A program made the position numbers and the translations under genes. The notes under the pieces were generated by a model. It did no database searches. It worked only from the letters and a program-made list of their open reading frames with translations, and was not told the DNA's origin. Source: Dactylococcopsis salina PCC 8305 (GTDB taxonomy: Bacteria; Cyanobacteriota; Cyanobacteriia; Cyanobacteriales; Rubidibacteraceae). From it: a stretch of DNA of 64,000 nt. Location: positions 2,563,840 to 2,627,839 of the forward strand of contig NC_019780.1 of assembly GCF_000317615.1 (NCBI RefSeq), read 5' to 3'. This document shows positions 44,640 through 54,995 of this stretch, piece after piece (position 1 is the stretch's first letter; every line of letters starts with the position of its first letter).

Positions 44640-45101
44640 TTATTTTTTATCCCCCCTAACCCCCCTTTGAAAGGGGGGAACATAGATAATAAGTAGGTTG
44701 GGTGGAGTTTACGAAACCCAACACCAATTAGTCATTAGTCATTAGTCATTAGTCATTAGTCATTAGTCATTGGGAAAACTGATCTCTTACTAATACCTTA
44801 GTTCACCATATTGAGCTTTCCCTAGCACTTATTCCCTTTCTGGCGAGTCATACTTAGGATATAGTTACACTTAACTCCCTGCTTTCCACCCCACCGTTAC
44901 CAGCGACGCAGTTGGGAGCGGGAATACCCATGCACACTTGGGCAGAGTCTTTCTGAGGGACTCACTCTCTAAATGCAACATCGTGTCGCACTTCCAAAAT
45001 GGTATAATAACGAAGGACAAATAACGAAGGACAAAGGACAATCATGTAGGTTGGGTGGAGTTTACGAAACCCAACACCAATTAGTCATTGGTCACTGGTT
45101 A
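44640..45101. other. Intergenic region after gnd
   Basis: Contains a CCCCCC...GGGGGG hairpin at 44650-44678, GTAGGTTGGGT copies at 44692-44727 and 45044-45080, a TAGTCAT heptamer array at 44728-44771, and an unexplained GC-richer patch at 44880-44960. No gene seen. Confidence 0.6.
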
Positions 45102-45632
45102 ATGGAAAACTGGCAGAAAAAATCTGTTTTCAAATCGCTCATTGTGATTAGCCTACTATACTTTCTTTTAGTGGCGGTTCGTCTCATTAGTAGCGGTTTT
45201 CAAATTACTTTTGGATCAGAAGCCAAAGATTTATTTAACTTTGCAACCAATCCTTTTTTAGGTTTAATTATTGGCATTTTCGCCACTGCTTTAATTCAAT
45301 CTTCCAGCACCGTTATCTCGATTTTAGTTGGTTTAGTTGCTGGTGGTTTGCCGCTTTCTATCGCGATCGGGATCGTGATGGGAGCAAATGTTGGCACAAC
45401 GATCACCAATACAATTGTTAGTTTAGGTCATCTCAAAGCATCGGAAGAATTTAAACGAGCGTTTGCGGCTGCTACTGTCCATGATTGCTTTAATTTTTGT
45501 TGTTTAATCCTATTTTTTCCGTTAGAAATTACATTTCATGGTTTAGAGAAAGCGTCGCAGTTTATCAGCAATTTTTTAGTTAGTTTTGAGCAAAATTGGC
45601 ATCTAATATCAGGTTCGGGTAATTGTTTATAA
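45102..45632 (+). pseudogene. Truncated Na+/Pi cotransporter (NptA/PF02690 type)
   Basis: 176 codons from ATG 45102 (MENWQKKSVFKSL). Membrane helices and the first QSSS repeat (TALIQSSSTVISILVGLVAGG) and GANVGTTITN are clear, but the family has two such repeats and roughly twice this length. Here the reading frame leaves the transporter near LVSFEQNWHL and finishes inside a MITE (ISGSGNCL, stop at 45632). The second half is absent from the window. Probably non-functional. Confidence 0.75.
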
Positions 45633-45699
45633 TTGGTGTTGGGTTTCGCTTCGCTACACCCAACCTACTTTTTATCATTGATTGAGCGAACCTGATATA
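45607..45699. mobile_element. 93-bp MITE with 12-bp perfect inverted ends
   Basis: ATATCAGGTTCG at 45607-45618 and CGAACCTGATAT at 45688-45699, enclosing an inverted GTAGGTTGGGT-type hairpin. Same family as 38547-38654 in opposite orientation. It truncates the Na/Pi transporter gene. Confidence 0.85.
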
Positions 45700-45710
45700 A
45701 TTTGATCATC

Positions 45711-45815
45711 TATAGCCATTCTAATTCTTATGTTAAAAGTTGATCAACCGTTCCCCCCGATCATTGGGGGGTTAGGGGGGATTAATCTACAATTCTTATG
45801 GGATTGCTATAACAA
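45711..45815. repeat. TATAGC-ended palindromic repeat
   Basis: Starts CTATAGCCATTCTAATTCTTATG and ends CTTATGGGATTGCTATAAC, imperfect inverted ends around a CCCCCCGATCATTGGGGGG hairpin. A relative begins at 59442 (TATAGCAATCCCAAATCATT). Confidence 0.65.
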
Positions 45816-45830
45816 TTCAGATCCGATATG

Positions 45831-47288
45831 CTAGATGACGGGGAGTTGATACTGTTCTTGTAAAGCCAGTAATTTCTGGGTTGCTGATTCGGCGTTTTTG
45901 GCTAATTTTCCAAACTCTAAAAAACGTTTTAATTCTTTTTGTAATAGTTTGCGTTCTACTTCCCAAGTTGCTCGATCGAGCTGCGGTGGAATAACAATTA
46001 AATCAAAAATAGTTGCTTCTTTTTTCTTGGGATGAGGTCGTAATACCCTTCCCCGTCGTTGGATAAATTGACGCGGATTCCCTGTACTCGCTAAAATCAC
46101 GCCATGACAAATAGCAGGAATATCAACCCCTTCATCTAAACAATGAATCGCCACTAAACCTTGTAATTCGCCACTTTCAAACTGTTGACGTAACTTTTCT
46201 CTTTCGGGTAATGGTGTTTCGGCGGTGTAACTATTAACCCGAAATCCTAACTCATTTCCTAATAATTGAGTGACGGCGGCAACTTGACGATAAGTTCCGC
46301 GATCGGGGCTTTCGATCGCGCCATCTCCACAGTAGAATAAAGTATGGCTGGTATGCAAACGAGACGACATTAATTTAAATAAAGTGGGAAGTTTATTTTC
46401 TGCTGTTCCCACTAAGCGCGATCGTTGCATTAGTAAAGCAGTTAAAGTTTCATTGTTTTTCCAATTAGAATTTTCCGCTAATTCCCAACCAATACGTTTC
46501 GTTAATTTGGCATAAGCTAAGGCTTCTGATTCCGTTAGTTCCACAAAAATTGGGTAATAATAATAAGGAACTAAAGCCCCCTGCTCGATCGCATCTGCTA
46601 AAGTAAATTCAGGCTTTAAAACGCTGCCAAAATAACCAAATATAGCATCAGTTCCTGTTTCATCAAAATATCGTTCTGGTGTCGCCGATAACCCTAACCG
46701 TAAGCCAATAGTTTTCGGTAAACTTGCCAACAGACGCGGTGAACCAAAATGATGAACTTCATCTCCGACAATCAAACTTTTTTCGGGAAAATAACTCAGT
46801 TGCGATTGTAATCCTTCCGTTATTAAAGTAGCGTTTGTAGTAATTACAGTGACAAAATCGATCGTTCCTCTAGTTAAAAGATAAAGCTGATGGGATAATT
46901 TTCCCTGCCATTGTTCCACACTTTCAAAAGCTAAAATCGGTTGTAAATTAAACTTTTCACTTTCTCTTGACCATTGAGTTACTAAATGACGATAAGGACA
47001 AACCACCAACAAAACCTGTAAACCTATTTTCTCATATAATTCGATCGCAATCGCAAGAGCCGTGATCGTTTTACCGCTACCAGTTGCCATTTTTAGCACT
47101 CCTCGACCACGATGACGAAACCAATTAATAACAGCTTGTTTTTGATAATCTCTTAAAATCAAATCAGAGGGAAAACTAGGAGACGGTGTAGCTTGAAAGT
47201 TATAATTTCCTCGAACTTCCCTAACTGTATTGCGGTAGCGGTTCTTATTTTCGTAGTTTCGCGCTAATTCTTCCCAGTCGATGTTCAT
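45831..47288 (-). CDS. DEAD/DEAH-box (XPB/SSL2-like) helicase
   Basis: 485 residues from MNIDWEELARNYENKN at 47288. LRDYQKQAVINWF Q-motif-like start, Walker A MATGSGKTITALA, DEVHHFG (motif II DEVH), LGLSATPERYFDETG, then the C-terminal helicase half with EGVDIPAICHGVI and QFIQRRGRVLRP. Compact superfamily 2 helicase of the phage/restriction-associated UvsW/XPB type. No nuclease domain is fused. It is separated from the zor operon by gnd, on the same strand as zor, so a functional link is speculative. Confidence 0.85.
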   Translation of the reverse strand: MNIDWEELARNYENKNRYRNTVREVRGNYNFQATPSPSFPSDLILRDYQKQAVINWFRHRGRGVLKMATGSGKTITALAIAIELYEKIGLQVLLVVCPYRHLVTQWSRESEKFNLQPILAFESVEQWQGKLSHQLYLLTRGTIDFVTVITTNATLITEGLQSQLSYFPEKSLIVGDEVHHFGSPRLLASLPKTIGLRLGLSATPERYFDETGTDAIFGYFGSVLKPEFTLADAIEQGALVPYYYYPIFVELTESEALAYAKLTKRIGWELAENSNWKNNETLTALLMQRSRLVGTAENKLPTLFKLMSSRLHTSHTLFYCGDGAIESPDRGTYRQVAAVTQLLGNELGFRVNSYTAETPLPEREKLRQQFESGELQGLVAIHCLDEGVDIPAICHGVILASTGNPRQFIQRRGRVLRPHPKKKEATIFDLIVIPPQLDRATWEVERKLLQKELKRFLEFGKLAKNAESATQKLLALQEQYQLPVI

Positions 47289-47425
47289 TGCTACCCCACC
47301 TCGAAATATTCCATCATTATATTTTAAGGGGTATAAATTGGCAAATGCGATTTGAGTTCTCCACACTTTGAAAAAGTAGATTTTTGAGGGTATGCTTATG
47401 TAGGAGAGATGCGAAAAAAAAACAG

Positions 47426-47614
47426 ATGAAAGATACTAACGTAACCATCAATGATCAAACTTACCATGCTTCCTATGAAGTAAAAGATCAGGTAATCACG
47501 GTTTATTTTGAATATGGTAAGGATCGTAAATCCGAAGCGATCGGATCAGCAGACGAAGCGGCGCTGGCTAAGGTTTTACTTGCTGAAATGGTAATGGAGA
47601 TGTTGAAGAATTAG
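47426..47614 (+). CDS. Small hypothetical protein
   Basis: 62 residues from MKDTNVTINDQTYHASYEV at 47426; the frame opens earlier at 47384. Predicted beta-rich half (QVITVYFEYGKDRKSEAIG) then a helix (EAALAKVLLAEMVMEMLKN). Divergent from the helicase. Family not recognised. Confidence 0.55.
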   Translation: MKDTNVTINDQTYHASYEVKDQVITVYFEYGKDRKSEAIGSADEAALAKVLLAEMVMEMLKN

Positions 47615-47659
47615 CTGTATAACAATGTGTTAGGTAATTCGTAAAAACTTATGCACCCA

Positions 47660-47696
47660 AATCCCCAATATTGGGGGCTTTCATTAATTATTTTTC
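47660..47696 (+). terminator. Possible terminator hairpin
   Basis: Perfect CCCCAATATTGGGG hairpin at 47663-47676 and a T-rich stretch (TTATTTTTCC) some 14 bases later, 46 bases after the preceding stop. The gap before the T-run makes it weak. Confidence 0.4.
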
Positions 47697-47848
47697 CTCA
47701 CTCAAATTGAGAATTTGGGCTTATCCTAAATATAAATTCAGGTTGCTTCCTTATTAAGAAGTAGAATTAATAGAAACGATCGCCCGAAGTGTGAAAAGAA
47801 TAAAACTTATAATTGAGGAGGAAACAGAAGCTAAGAAAGAAAAAGCAG

Positions 47849-48211
47849 ATGAAAACCTTACTAATAACGACGATCGCGGCGTTTGTAGTAATAGGAAACG
47901 CCCCTTCCTTATCAGCAGAAACCCCGTCTCTAATGATTCAGTATCGTAATCGAATCGAACTGAATAAAGCCAAAAATCTCGCCCGTCAAGCAGCAGAAAA
48001 AGCCAATGGGGGATTAAGTGAATACCGCGCAGAACCGAAAATGCACAGTCTTTCAACTGAGACAAATCACGAAGAAATTGCTCCTGGGATGTGGAAATTT
48101 ACCTTCCGAGGAAAGCGCCCCCAAGCGAGTGATTATACGATCGAGAGCGTGGTAATTGTTGACACTAACTCTGATACAGTAACGATCGAATATAATGGCA
48201 AAATCCGTTAA
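47849..48211 (+). CDS. Hypothetical exported protein
   Basis: 120 residues from MKTLLITTIAAFVVIGNAP at 47849, preceded by AGGAGGAA upstream at 47816-47823. Signal peptide ending SLSAETPS. The mature part begins with an amphipathic helix (NRIELNKAKNLARQAAEKANGG) and ends in beta strands (YTIESVVIVDTNSDTVTIEYNGKIR). Likely periplasmic; function unknown. Confidence 0.65.
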   Translation: MKTLLITTIAAFVVIGNAPSLSAETPSLMIQYRNRIELNKAKNLARQAAEKANGGLSEYRAEPKMHSLSTETNHEEIAPGMWKFTFRGKRPQASDYTIESVVIVDTNSDTVTIEYNGKIR

Positions 48212-48542
48212 TGAAAATTAATGAGGTCACTGATCACTGGTCACTGCAATGGGTGGAGGGAAACGAAACCTAACAGCAATTATAAGAATCAATTAATCCT
48301 CTTCAAAATATCACAAGGGAAGTCAAACTAATTTGTTATACCATTTTCAAAAAGTCATGCTACGGTATAAGTGAAACTTATTAGTTTAATTGCCAGACGC
48401 AGGCAGACCTTTGAAGCGCATTACGGCTGGATCAAAGCCATACTCTTTTCAGATTAGACTTTGACCCAACCGTTACCATTTTCTGCTCTTTTGAGGTCTC
48501 CCTTAGTCAAGCGTTTCAAAATAATACTGGAGAAGCCAAGTC
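48212..48542. other. Upstream region of the giant adhesin
   Basis: Contains a short TCACTGATCACTGG array and a GTAGG-type repeat remnant (48225-48285). A small inverted-repeat element, TTATACC...GGTATAA, lies at 48345-48381. Then a unique 160 bp presumably holds the promoter. GGAG at 48530-48533 serves the GTG start at 48543. Confidence 0.5.
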
Positions 48543-51500
48543 GTGAATGATTTAATCGAAGCGTTAATGCTCAATGGGGGGACACTCATCAATGAGTTTG
48601 CCCAAAGTAACCTGTTTTTTTCAGGATTAGAAACCGCTTTCGGAACTGATTACGAAATCGAGACCGCGGCAACTTTACAAGCAATGCTCACTGATGGGAC
48701 GTTTTTAGACGAACTAGGGATGGAAGTGTTGCCCAGTTCGGCATTAAATGGGGCGTTGGGAGCTTATGCCAGTGCAACAAATACGATTTATTTATCCAGT
48801 GCGTTAGAGGGTTTTTCCCTAGAAGTTACCACCGCCGTGTTTTTAGAAGAGGTGGGTCATGCTGTTGATGCTTTCCTCAATACCACAGACAGCGCTGGGG
48901 ATGAAGGGGCAATTTTCTCGGCGTTAGTACGAGGAAAACCTCTCAGCGAAGAAAAATTAGCAGGTTTGCGTCAAGAGGATGACTTCAGCACAATTGTTGT
49001 TGATGGGGAAGAAATCATCATTGAGCAAGCGACTCTCACTGTGGATACTGAAACTGATGAAAATGATGGTCTTGAAGCAGGAGATGGAATCAGTTTACGA
49101 GATGCGATCGAATCGATCGCGCCTGGGGGAACAATTACCTTTGCTGATGGGATTAACACGATTACCCTCGATGAAGCATTGGGGGAATTAGTCATTGACA
49201 AAGGCTTAACCATCGATGGCGACCTCGATGATGATGGCAGCCCTGATGTCACGGTGCAACGAGCAAGTGACGCGACTGCTGAATTCCGCATCTTTAATAT
49301 TGATGATGGGAATGATGCCAACGTAGTGACTGTTACCCTCGACGGTTTAACCATTAGTGGCGGGACTGTCTCAGGTGATGGCGGGGGAATCTTAAACAAT
49401 GAAAACCTAACCCTCAGCAACAGCACCGTCAGTGGCAATTCTGCTCTTTTTGGCGGGGGGATTTATAACGGCTACTACTATGCCACAGCCAATGTCACCA
49501 ACAGCACCGTCAGTGGCAATTTTGCTACTGGTAGTGGCGGGGGGATTTTTAACTACTCTGGCACAGCCAATGTCACCAACAGTACCGTCAGTGGCAATTC
49601 TGCAACTAATGATGCCGGGGGGATTTATAGCGGCTTCGATGGCATAGCCAATATCACCAACAGCACCATCAGTGACAATTCTGCAACTAATGGTGGGGGG
49701 ATTAATAGTGGCTTCAATGGCACAGCCAATATCACCAACAGCACCATCAGTGACAATTTTGCTACTGGTAATGGCGGGGGGATTTATAACAATTTTGCCA
49801 CAGCCAATGTCACCAACAGCACCGTCAGTGGCAATTCTGCTACTGGTAATGGCGGGGGGATTTATAACGGCAACTATGGCACAGCCAATGTCACCAACAG
49901 TACCGTCAGTGGCAATTCTGCTGCAATTAATGGCGGAGGGATTTATAACTATGATGGCACAGCCAATGTCACCAACAGTACTCTCAGTGGCAATTCTGCT
50001 AATTCTGGCGGGGGAATTTATAACGGCTACTATAGCACAGCCAATATCACCAACAGTATCGTCGCCAATAGTGTGGGGAACGATCTATCTCGTGACACTG
50101 GAACAATCAACGCCAGTTACAGCCTCATTGAGAATAATGCTGACCAAATCAATGGCACTAATAGCAACAATATCACTGGACAAGACCCCCTCCTTGATCC
50201 TGCATTACAAGACAATGGCGGTGTCACACAGACGATCGCGCTGTTAGCGGATTCACCCGCAATTGATGCTGGCGATAATAACTCGATTCCTGCTGGTGTT
50301 GACTTTGACCAACGGGGAGACGGCTTCGATCGAATTTTCAACGGCACAGTGGATATTGGAGCGTTTGAAGTGCAACTTCCTCCTCCAACGGATTTAATCG
50401 TGGACACCATTATAGATGAAGCCGATGGCAGAGTCACCGATGGGGATGTGAGCTTACGAGATGCTCTAGCAGTGATCGTGCCCGGAGGTACAATTACCTT
50501 TGCTGATGGGATTAACACCATTACCCTCGATGAAGCATTGGGGGAATTAGTCATTGACAAAGGCTTAACCATCGATGGCGACCTCGATAATGATGGCAGC
50601 CCTGATGTCACGGTGCAACGAGCAAGTGAGGCGACTGCTGAATTCCGCATCTTTAATATTGATGATGGGAATGATGCCAACGTAGTGACTGTTACCCTCG
50701 ATGGCTTAACCGTTACAGGTGGAGTAGCCAGTGGGTCGTCTCCAAATAATCGCGGTGGGGGAATTTTTAATAACCGTGAAGATTTAACCCTCACCAACAG
50801 CACCGTCAGTGGCAATTCGGCTGCTGATTCTGGCGGAGGGATTTATAACTACTATGGCACAGCCAATGTCACCAACAGCACCGTCAGTGGTAATTCTTCC
50901 TTCCTAGGCGGCGGGGTTGGTAACAATGGGACATCAACGATCAATAACTCTACCCTTAGTGAAAATTCGGCTGATTTCGCCGGCAGCGGGGTTTTTAACT
51001 ATGGAACATCAACGATAAATAACTCTACCCTTAGTGGCAATTCGGCTGATTTCGGCGGCGGGATTTATAACAATGGGACATCAACGATCAATAACTCTAC
51101 CCTTAGTGATAATTCGGCTGAATTCGGCGGCGGGGTTAATAACTTTGGAACATCAACGATCAATAACTCTACCCTTAGTGGCAATTCTGCTAATTCTGGC
51201 GGGGGGATTTATAACGCTGGCACAGCCAATGTCACCAACAGCACCGTCAGTGGCAATTCTGCTACTAATGGCGGGGGGATTTATAACGGCTACTATGGTA
51301 CAGCCAATGTCACCAACAGTATCGTCGCCAATAGTGTGGGGGACGATCTCTCTCGTAACGGTGGAACAATCAACGCCAGTTACAGCCTCATTGAGAATAA
51401 TGCTGACCAAATCAATGGCACTAATAGCAACAATATCACTGGACAAGACCCCCTCCTTGATCCTGCATTACAAGACAATGGCGGTGTCACACAGACGATC

Positions 51501-54500
51501 GCGCTGTTAGCGGGTTCACCCGCAATTGATGCTGGCGATAATGACTCGATTCCTACTGGTGTTGACTTTGACCAACGAGGAGACGGCTTCGATCGAATTG
51601 TCAACGGCACAGTGGATATTGGGGCGTTTGAATCACTTCCGTTTGCATTGGAAGTGGATACTGAAACTGATGAAAATGATGGTCTTGAAGCAGGAGATGG
51701 AATCAGTTTACGAGATGCGATCGAATCGATCGCGCCCGGAGGTACAATTACCTTTGCTGATGGGATTAACACGATTACCCTCGATGAAGCATTGGGGGAA
51801 TTAGTCATTGACAAAGGCTTAACCATCGATGGCGACCTCGATGATGATGGCAGCCCTGATGTCACGGTAGAACGGGCAAGTGACGCGACCGTTGACTTCC
51901 GCATCTTTAATATTAATGATGGGAATGATGCCAACGTAGTGACTGTTACCCTCGATGGCTTAACCGTTACAGGTGGAGTAGCCGATGGGTCGGTTCCAAA
52001 TGATCGCGGTGGGGGAATTTCTAACCGTGAAGATTTAACCCTCACCAACAGCATCGTCAGTGGCAATTCGGCTGCTAATTATGGCGGGGGGATTTATAAT
52101 GCTGGCACAGCCAATGTCACCAACAGCACCGTCAGTGGTAATTCTTCCTACATAGGCGGCGGGGTTCTTAACTATGGAACATCAACGATCAATAACTCTA
52201 CCCTTAGTGGTAATTCGGCTGATTTCGGCGGCGGGATTTATAACTATGGGACATCAACGATAACGATCAATAACTCTACCCTTAGTGGTAATTCGGCTGA
52301 ATTCGGCGGCGGGATTTATAACGGTGGGACATCAACGATAACTAACTCTACCCTTAGTGGCAATTTGGCTGCTGACGGCGGCGGGGTTTATAACAAAGGA
52401 ACATCAACGATAACTAACTCTACCCTTAGTGGCAATTCGGCTGATGACCCTTCCTTTGGGGGAAATGGCGGCGGGTTTTTTAATGGTTATGGTGGAACAT
52501 CAACGATCAATAACTCTACCCTTAGTGACAATTACTCTACTTTCGGCGGCGGGATTTATAACGCCTATGCAACCTTAACGATCAATAACTCTACCCTTAG
52601 CAGCAATTCGGCGTTCCAAGGTAGCGGGGTTTATAACTATGGGACATCAACGATAAATAACTCTACCCTTAGTGGCAATTCGGCTGATGACGGCGGCGGG
52701 ATTTATAACAGTGGGACATCAACGATTAATAACTCTACCCTTAGTGGTAATTCGGCTGATGATTACGGCGGCGGAGTTACTAACTATGGAACATTAACGA
52801 TCGATAACTCTACCCTTAGTGGCAATTCGGCTGCATACGGCGGCGGGATTTATAACAGCTACTACGGTGGGACATCAACGATTAATAACTCTACCCTTAG
52901 TGGTAATTCGGCTGATTTAGGCGGCGGGGTTTCTAACTATGGGACATCAACGATCGATAACTCTACCCTTAGTGGCAATTCGGCGGAATACGGCGGCGGG
53001 ATTTATAACGCTGGCACAGCCAATGTCACCAACAGCACCGTCAGTGGCAATTCGGCTGCATACGGCGGCGGGGTTAATAACAATGGCACAGCCAATGTCA
53101 CCAACAGTATCGTCGCCAATAGTGTGGGGGACGATCTCTCTCGTGACACTGGAACAATCAACGCCAGTTACAGCCTCATTGAGAATAATGCTGACCAAAT
53201 CAATGGCACTAATACCAACAATATCACTGGACAAGACCCCCTCCTTGATCCTGCAGGATTACAAGACAATGGCGGCCCCACACAGACGATCGCGCTGGTT
53301 GCTAACTCCCCAGCCATAGACGCTGGCGATAACACTTTAATCCCTGCTGGTGTTGACTTTGACCAACGGGGAACAGGCTTCGATCGAATTGTCAACGGCA
53401 CAGTGGATATTGGGGCGTTTGAATCACTTCCGTTTGCATTGGAAGTGGATACTGAAACTGATGAAAATGATGGTCTTGAAGCAGGAGATGGAATCAGTTT
53501 ACGAGATGCGATCGAATCGATCGCGCCTGGGGGAACAATTACCTTTGCTGATGGGATTAACACGATTACCCTCGATGAAGCATTGGGGGAATTAGTCATT
53601 GACAAAGGCTTAACCATCGATGGCGACCTCGATAATGATGGCAGCCCTGATGTCACGGTGCAACGGGCAAGTGACGCGACCATTGACTTCCGCATCTTTA
53701 ATATTAATGATGGGAATGATGCCAACGCAGTGACTGTTACCCTCGACGGTTTAACCGTTAGTGGCGAGACTGTTAATAATAGTGGTACGGTTGCAGTTGA
53801 AACCGGTCGCTTACAGTTTGATGCTGGTTATACTCAAACCGCTGGTTTAACCCGTGTGGCGGAAGTCGCAACCTTAGGGGGAACTCTCAATATTGAAGGG
53901 GGAACGTTACAAGGTAATGGCTTCATTAATGGCAATGTCACAATGGGAGGCACGTTTGCCCCTGGTAATTCGGTGGGTGAAATTGAGGTTCGAGGTGACT
54001 ACAATCAAACAACGGCAGGGACTTTAGAAATTGAAATTGGGGGCGTTGAGGCGTTCGATCGAGCCTTCATTGACGGAAATGTCTCCTTAGCTGGTCGTTT
54101 AGAGGTTAATCTCTTGGATGGGTTTACGCCTAGCTTGGGGGAAACTTACTCGGTTTTAAGTGCGAATAATATCGAAGGGGACTTTAATCGTTTCCGAGGG
54201 TTAGAGTTAGACAATGGACTGCTGTTGCAACCAATTTTAGAAAACAATGAGTTGGTGTTGTCAGTGGAAGAAAGTCGTTTTAGTTCCTCTCAAGATTTAG
54301 GCTTTGGACAAACGGGAGTGGATGTGATTACGGGTTCAGAGTTAGATAACTTTGAACAAGAAAGTATCATCTTATTTACAGGAGAGGGGAACGATCGCGC
54401 TGAATTTGCAACCAGTTCCGCAAACACCCGCAACCGTCTTTATGGTAGCAAGGGGAATGATGAACTACTTGTCGGTAGCCGCGATCGCGCTTTCGGCGTT

Positions 54501-54854
54501 TTAGGAAATGATATCCTAGACGCAACGCAAGGGAACGGCAATAACCGACTCTATGGCGGAGACGGACAAGATCAGCTATTTGCAGGTAGTGGCGACATCC
54601 TTTTCGGTGGTAACGACGCTGACGAATTTTGGGTGGCAAATAATACCCTCCCCGAAACCGCAAACATCATCGGAGACTTTACCCCCGAAACCGATAAAAT
54701 TGGCTTAGGTAGCGTTAACCTCAGCTTCGATGACTTAACCTTTAGCGACAGTGAAGGCGATGGGGTGATTGCTACTAATAATCAATCGATCGCGATCGTC
54801 AAAAACACCGCCGCCAGTCTTCTGGATAACCCCGATCATTTCCTCTTTACCTAA
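48543..54854 (+). CDS. Giant beta-helix surface protein with CSLREA/choice-of-anchor-Q modules and RTX-like end
   Basis: 2103 residues, GTG start. Residues 1-130 form the domain seen at the start of large cyanobacterial surface proteins, including a degenerate metallopeptidase-like TTAVFLEEVGHAVDAFLN. Three modules follow (from about 165, 617 and 1035), each opening with VDTETDENDG-type and GISLRDAIESI-type sequence. Each has many ~21-residue parallel beta-helix turns (NNSTLSGNSADxGGGIYNYG) and closes with NSPAIDAGDN...DFDQRG...VDIGAFE. A fourth opening (about 1632) lacks the helix and leads to an autotransporter-like beta region (about 1765-1900) and RTX-type turns (NRLYGGDGQDQLFAGSGDILFGG). 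No signal peptide, so type I secretion is likely. DNA-level near-identity between modules suggests recent duplication. Confidence 0.85.
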   Translation: MNDLIEALMLNGGTLINEFAQSNLFFSGLETAFGTDYEIETAATLQAMLTDGTFLDELGMEVLPSSALNGALGAYASATNTIYLSSALEGFSLEVTTAVFLEEVGHAVDAFLNTTDSAGDEGAIFSALVRGKPLSEEKLAGLRQEDDFSTIVVDGEEIIIEQATLTVDTETDENDGLEAGDGISLRDAIESIAPGGTITFADGINTITLDEALGELVIDKGLTIDGDLDDDGSPDVTVQRASDATAEFRIFNIDDGNDANVVTVTLDGLTISGGTVSGDGGGILNNENLTLSNSTVSGNSALFGGGIYNGYYYATANVTNSTVSGNFATGSGGGIFNYSGTANVTNSTVSGNSATNDAGGIYSGFDGIANITNSTISDNSATNGGGINSGFNGTANITNSTISDNFATGNGGGIYNNFATANVTNSTVSGNSATGNGGGIYNGNYGTANVTNSTVSGNSAAINGGGIYNYDGTANVTNSTLSGNSANSGGGIYNGYYSTANITNSIVANSVGNDLSRDTGTINASYSLIENNADQINGTNSNNITGQDPLLDPALQDNGGVTQTIALLADSPAIDAGDNNSIPAGVDFDQRGDGFDRIFNGTVDIGAFEVQLPPPTDLIVDTIIDEADGRVTDGDVSLRDALAVIVPGGTITFADGINTITLDEALGELVIDKGLTIDGDLDNDGSPDVTVQRASEATAEFRIFNIDDGNDANVVTVTLDGLTVTGGVASGSSPNNRGGGIFNNREDLTLTNSTVSGNSAADSGGGIYNYYGTANVTNSTVSGNSSFLGGGVGNNGTSTINNSTLSENSADFAGSGVFNYGTSTINNSTLSGNSADFGGGIYNNGTSTINNSTLSDNSAEFGGGVNNFGTSTINNSTLSGNSANSGGGIYNAGTANVTNSTVSGNSATNGGGIYNGYYGTANVTNSIVANSVGDDLSRNGGTINASYSLIENNADQINGTNSNNITGQDPLLDPALQDNGGVTQTIALLAGSPAIDAGDNDSIPTGVDFDQRGDGFDRIVNGTVDIGAFESLPFALEVDTETDENDGLEAGDGISLRDAIESIAPGGTITFADGINTITLDEALGELVIDKGLTIDGDLDDDGSPDVTVERASDATVDFRIFNINDGNDANVVTVTLDGLTVTGGVADGSVPNDRGGGISNREDLTLTNSIVSGNSAANYGGGIYNAGTANVTNSTVSGNSSYIGGGVLNYGTSTINNSTLSGNSADFGGGIYNYGTSTITINNSTLSGNSAEFGGGIYNGGTSTITNSTLSGNLAADGGGVYNKGTSTITNSTLSGNSADDPSFGGNGGGFFNGYGGTSTINNSTLSDNYSTFGGGIYNAYATLTINNSTLSSNSAFQGSGVYNYGTSTINNSTLSGNSADDGGGIYNSGTSTINNSTLSGNSADDYGGGVTNYGTLTIDNSTLSGNSAAYGGGIYNSYYGGTSTINNSTLSGNSADLGGGVSNYGTSTIDNSTLSGNSAEYGGGIYNAGTANVTNSTVSGNSAAYGGGVNNNGTANVTNSIVANSVGDDLSRDTGTINASYSLIENNADQINGTNTNNITGQDPLLDPAGLQDNGGPTQTIALVANSPAIDAGDNTLIPAGVDFDQRGTGFDRIVNGTVDIGAFESLPFALEVDTETDENDGLEAGDGISLRDAIESIAPGGTITFADGINTITLDEALGELVIDKGLTIDGDLDNDGSPDVTVQRASDATIDFRIFNINDGNDANAVTVTLDGLTVSGETVNNSGTVAVETGRLQFDAGYTQTAGLTRVAEVATLGGTLNIEGGTLQGNGFINGNVTMGGTFAPGNSVGEIEVRGDYNQTTAGTLEIEIGGVEAFDRAFIDGNVSLAGRLEVNLLDGFTPSLGETYSVLSANNIEGDFNRFRGLELDNGLLLQPILENNELVLSVEESRFSSSQDLGFGQTGVDVITGSELDNFEQESIILFTGEGNDRAEFATSSANTRNRLYGSKGNDELLVGSRDRAFGVLGNDILDATQGNGNNRLYGGDGQDQLFAGSGDILFGGNDADEFWVANNTLPETANIIGDFTPETDKIGLGSVNLSFDDLTFSDSEGDGVIATNNQSIAIVKNTAASLLDNPDHFLFT

Positions 54855-54995
54855 TCATTGGCTGTTGGGGGAACAATATTTCCTCCCGACATCAACGAAA
54901 GATAGTGATCATTTATTCATTTAGCCTCTACAGGATTCCTGTCCCTGTAGGGGTTAAAATATTGTGGTAACTACAAGATAGGGAATGATAAATTT

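Noticed and set aside
45831-47288. XPB-like helicase as the missing ZorD
   Set aside because: It is about half the size expected, lacks SNF2-type and nuclease parts, and is separated from the operon by gnd and other sequence. A role in trans cannot be excluded but is unsupported.
48971-53725. Several long antisense and alternate-frame ORFs inside the giant adhesin gene (for example 50117-50815, 51380-52066, 53168-53725 minus)
   Set aside because: They recur with the module repeats and are Ser/Thr/Ile/Pro-rich mirror translations of a biased repeat sequence, with no independent ribosome-binding sites.
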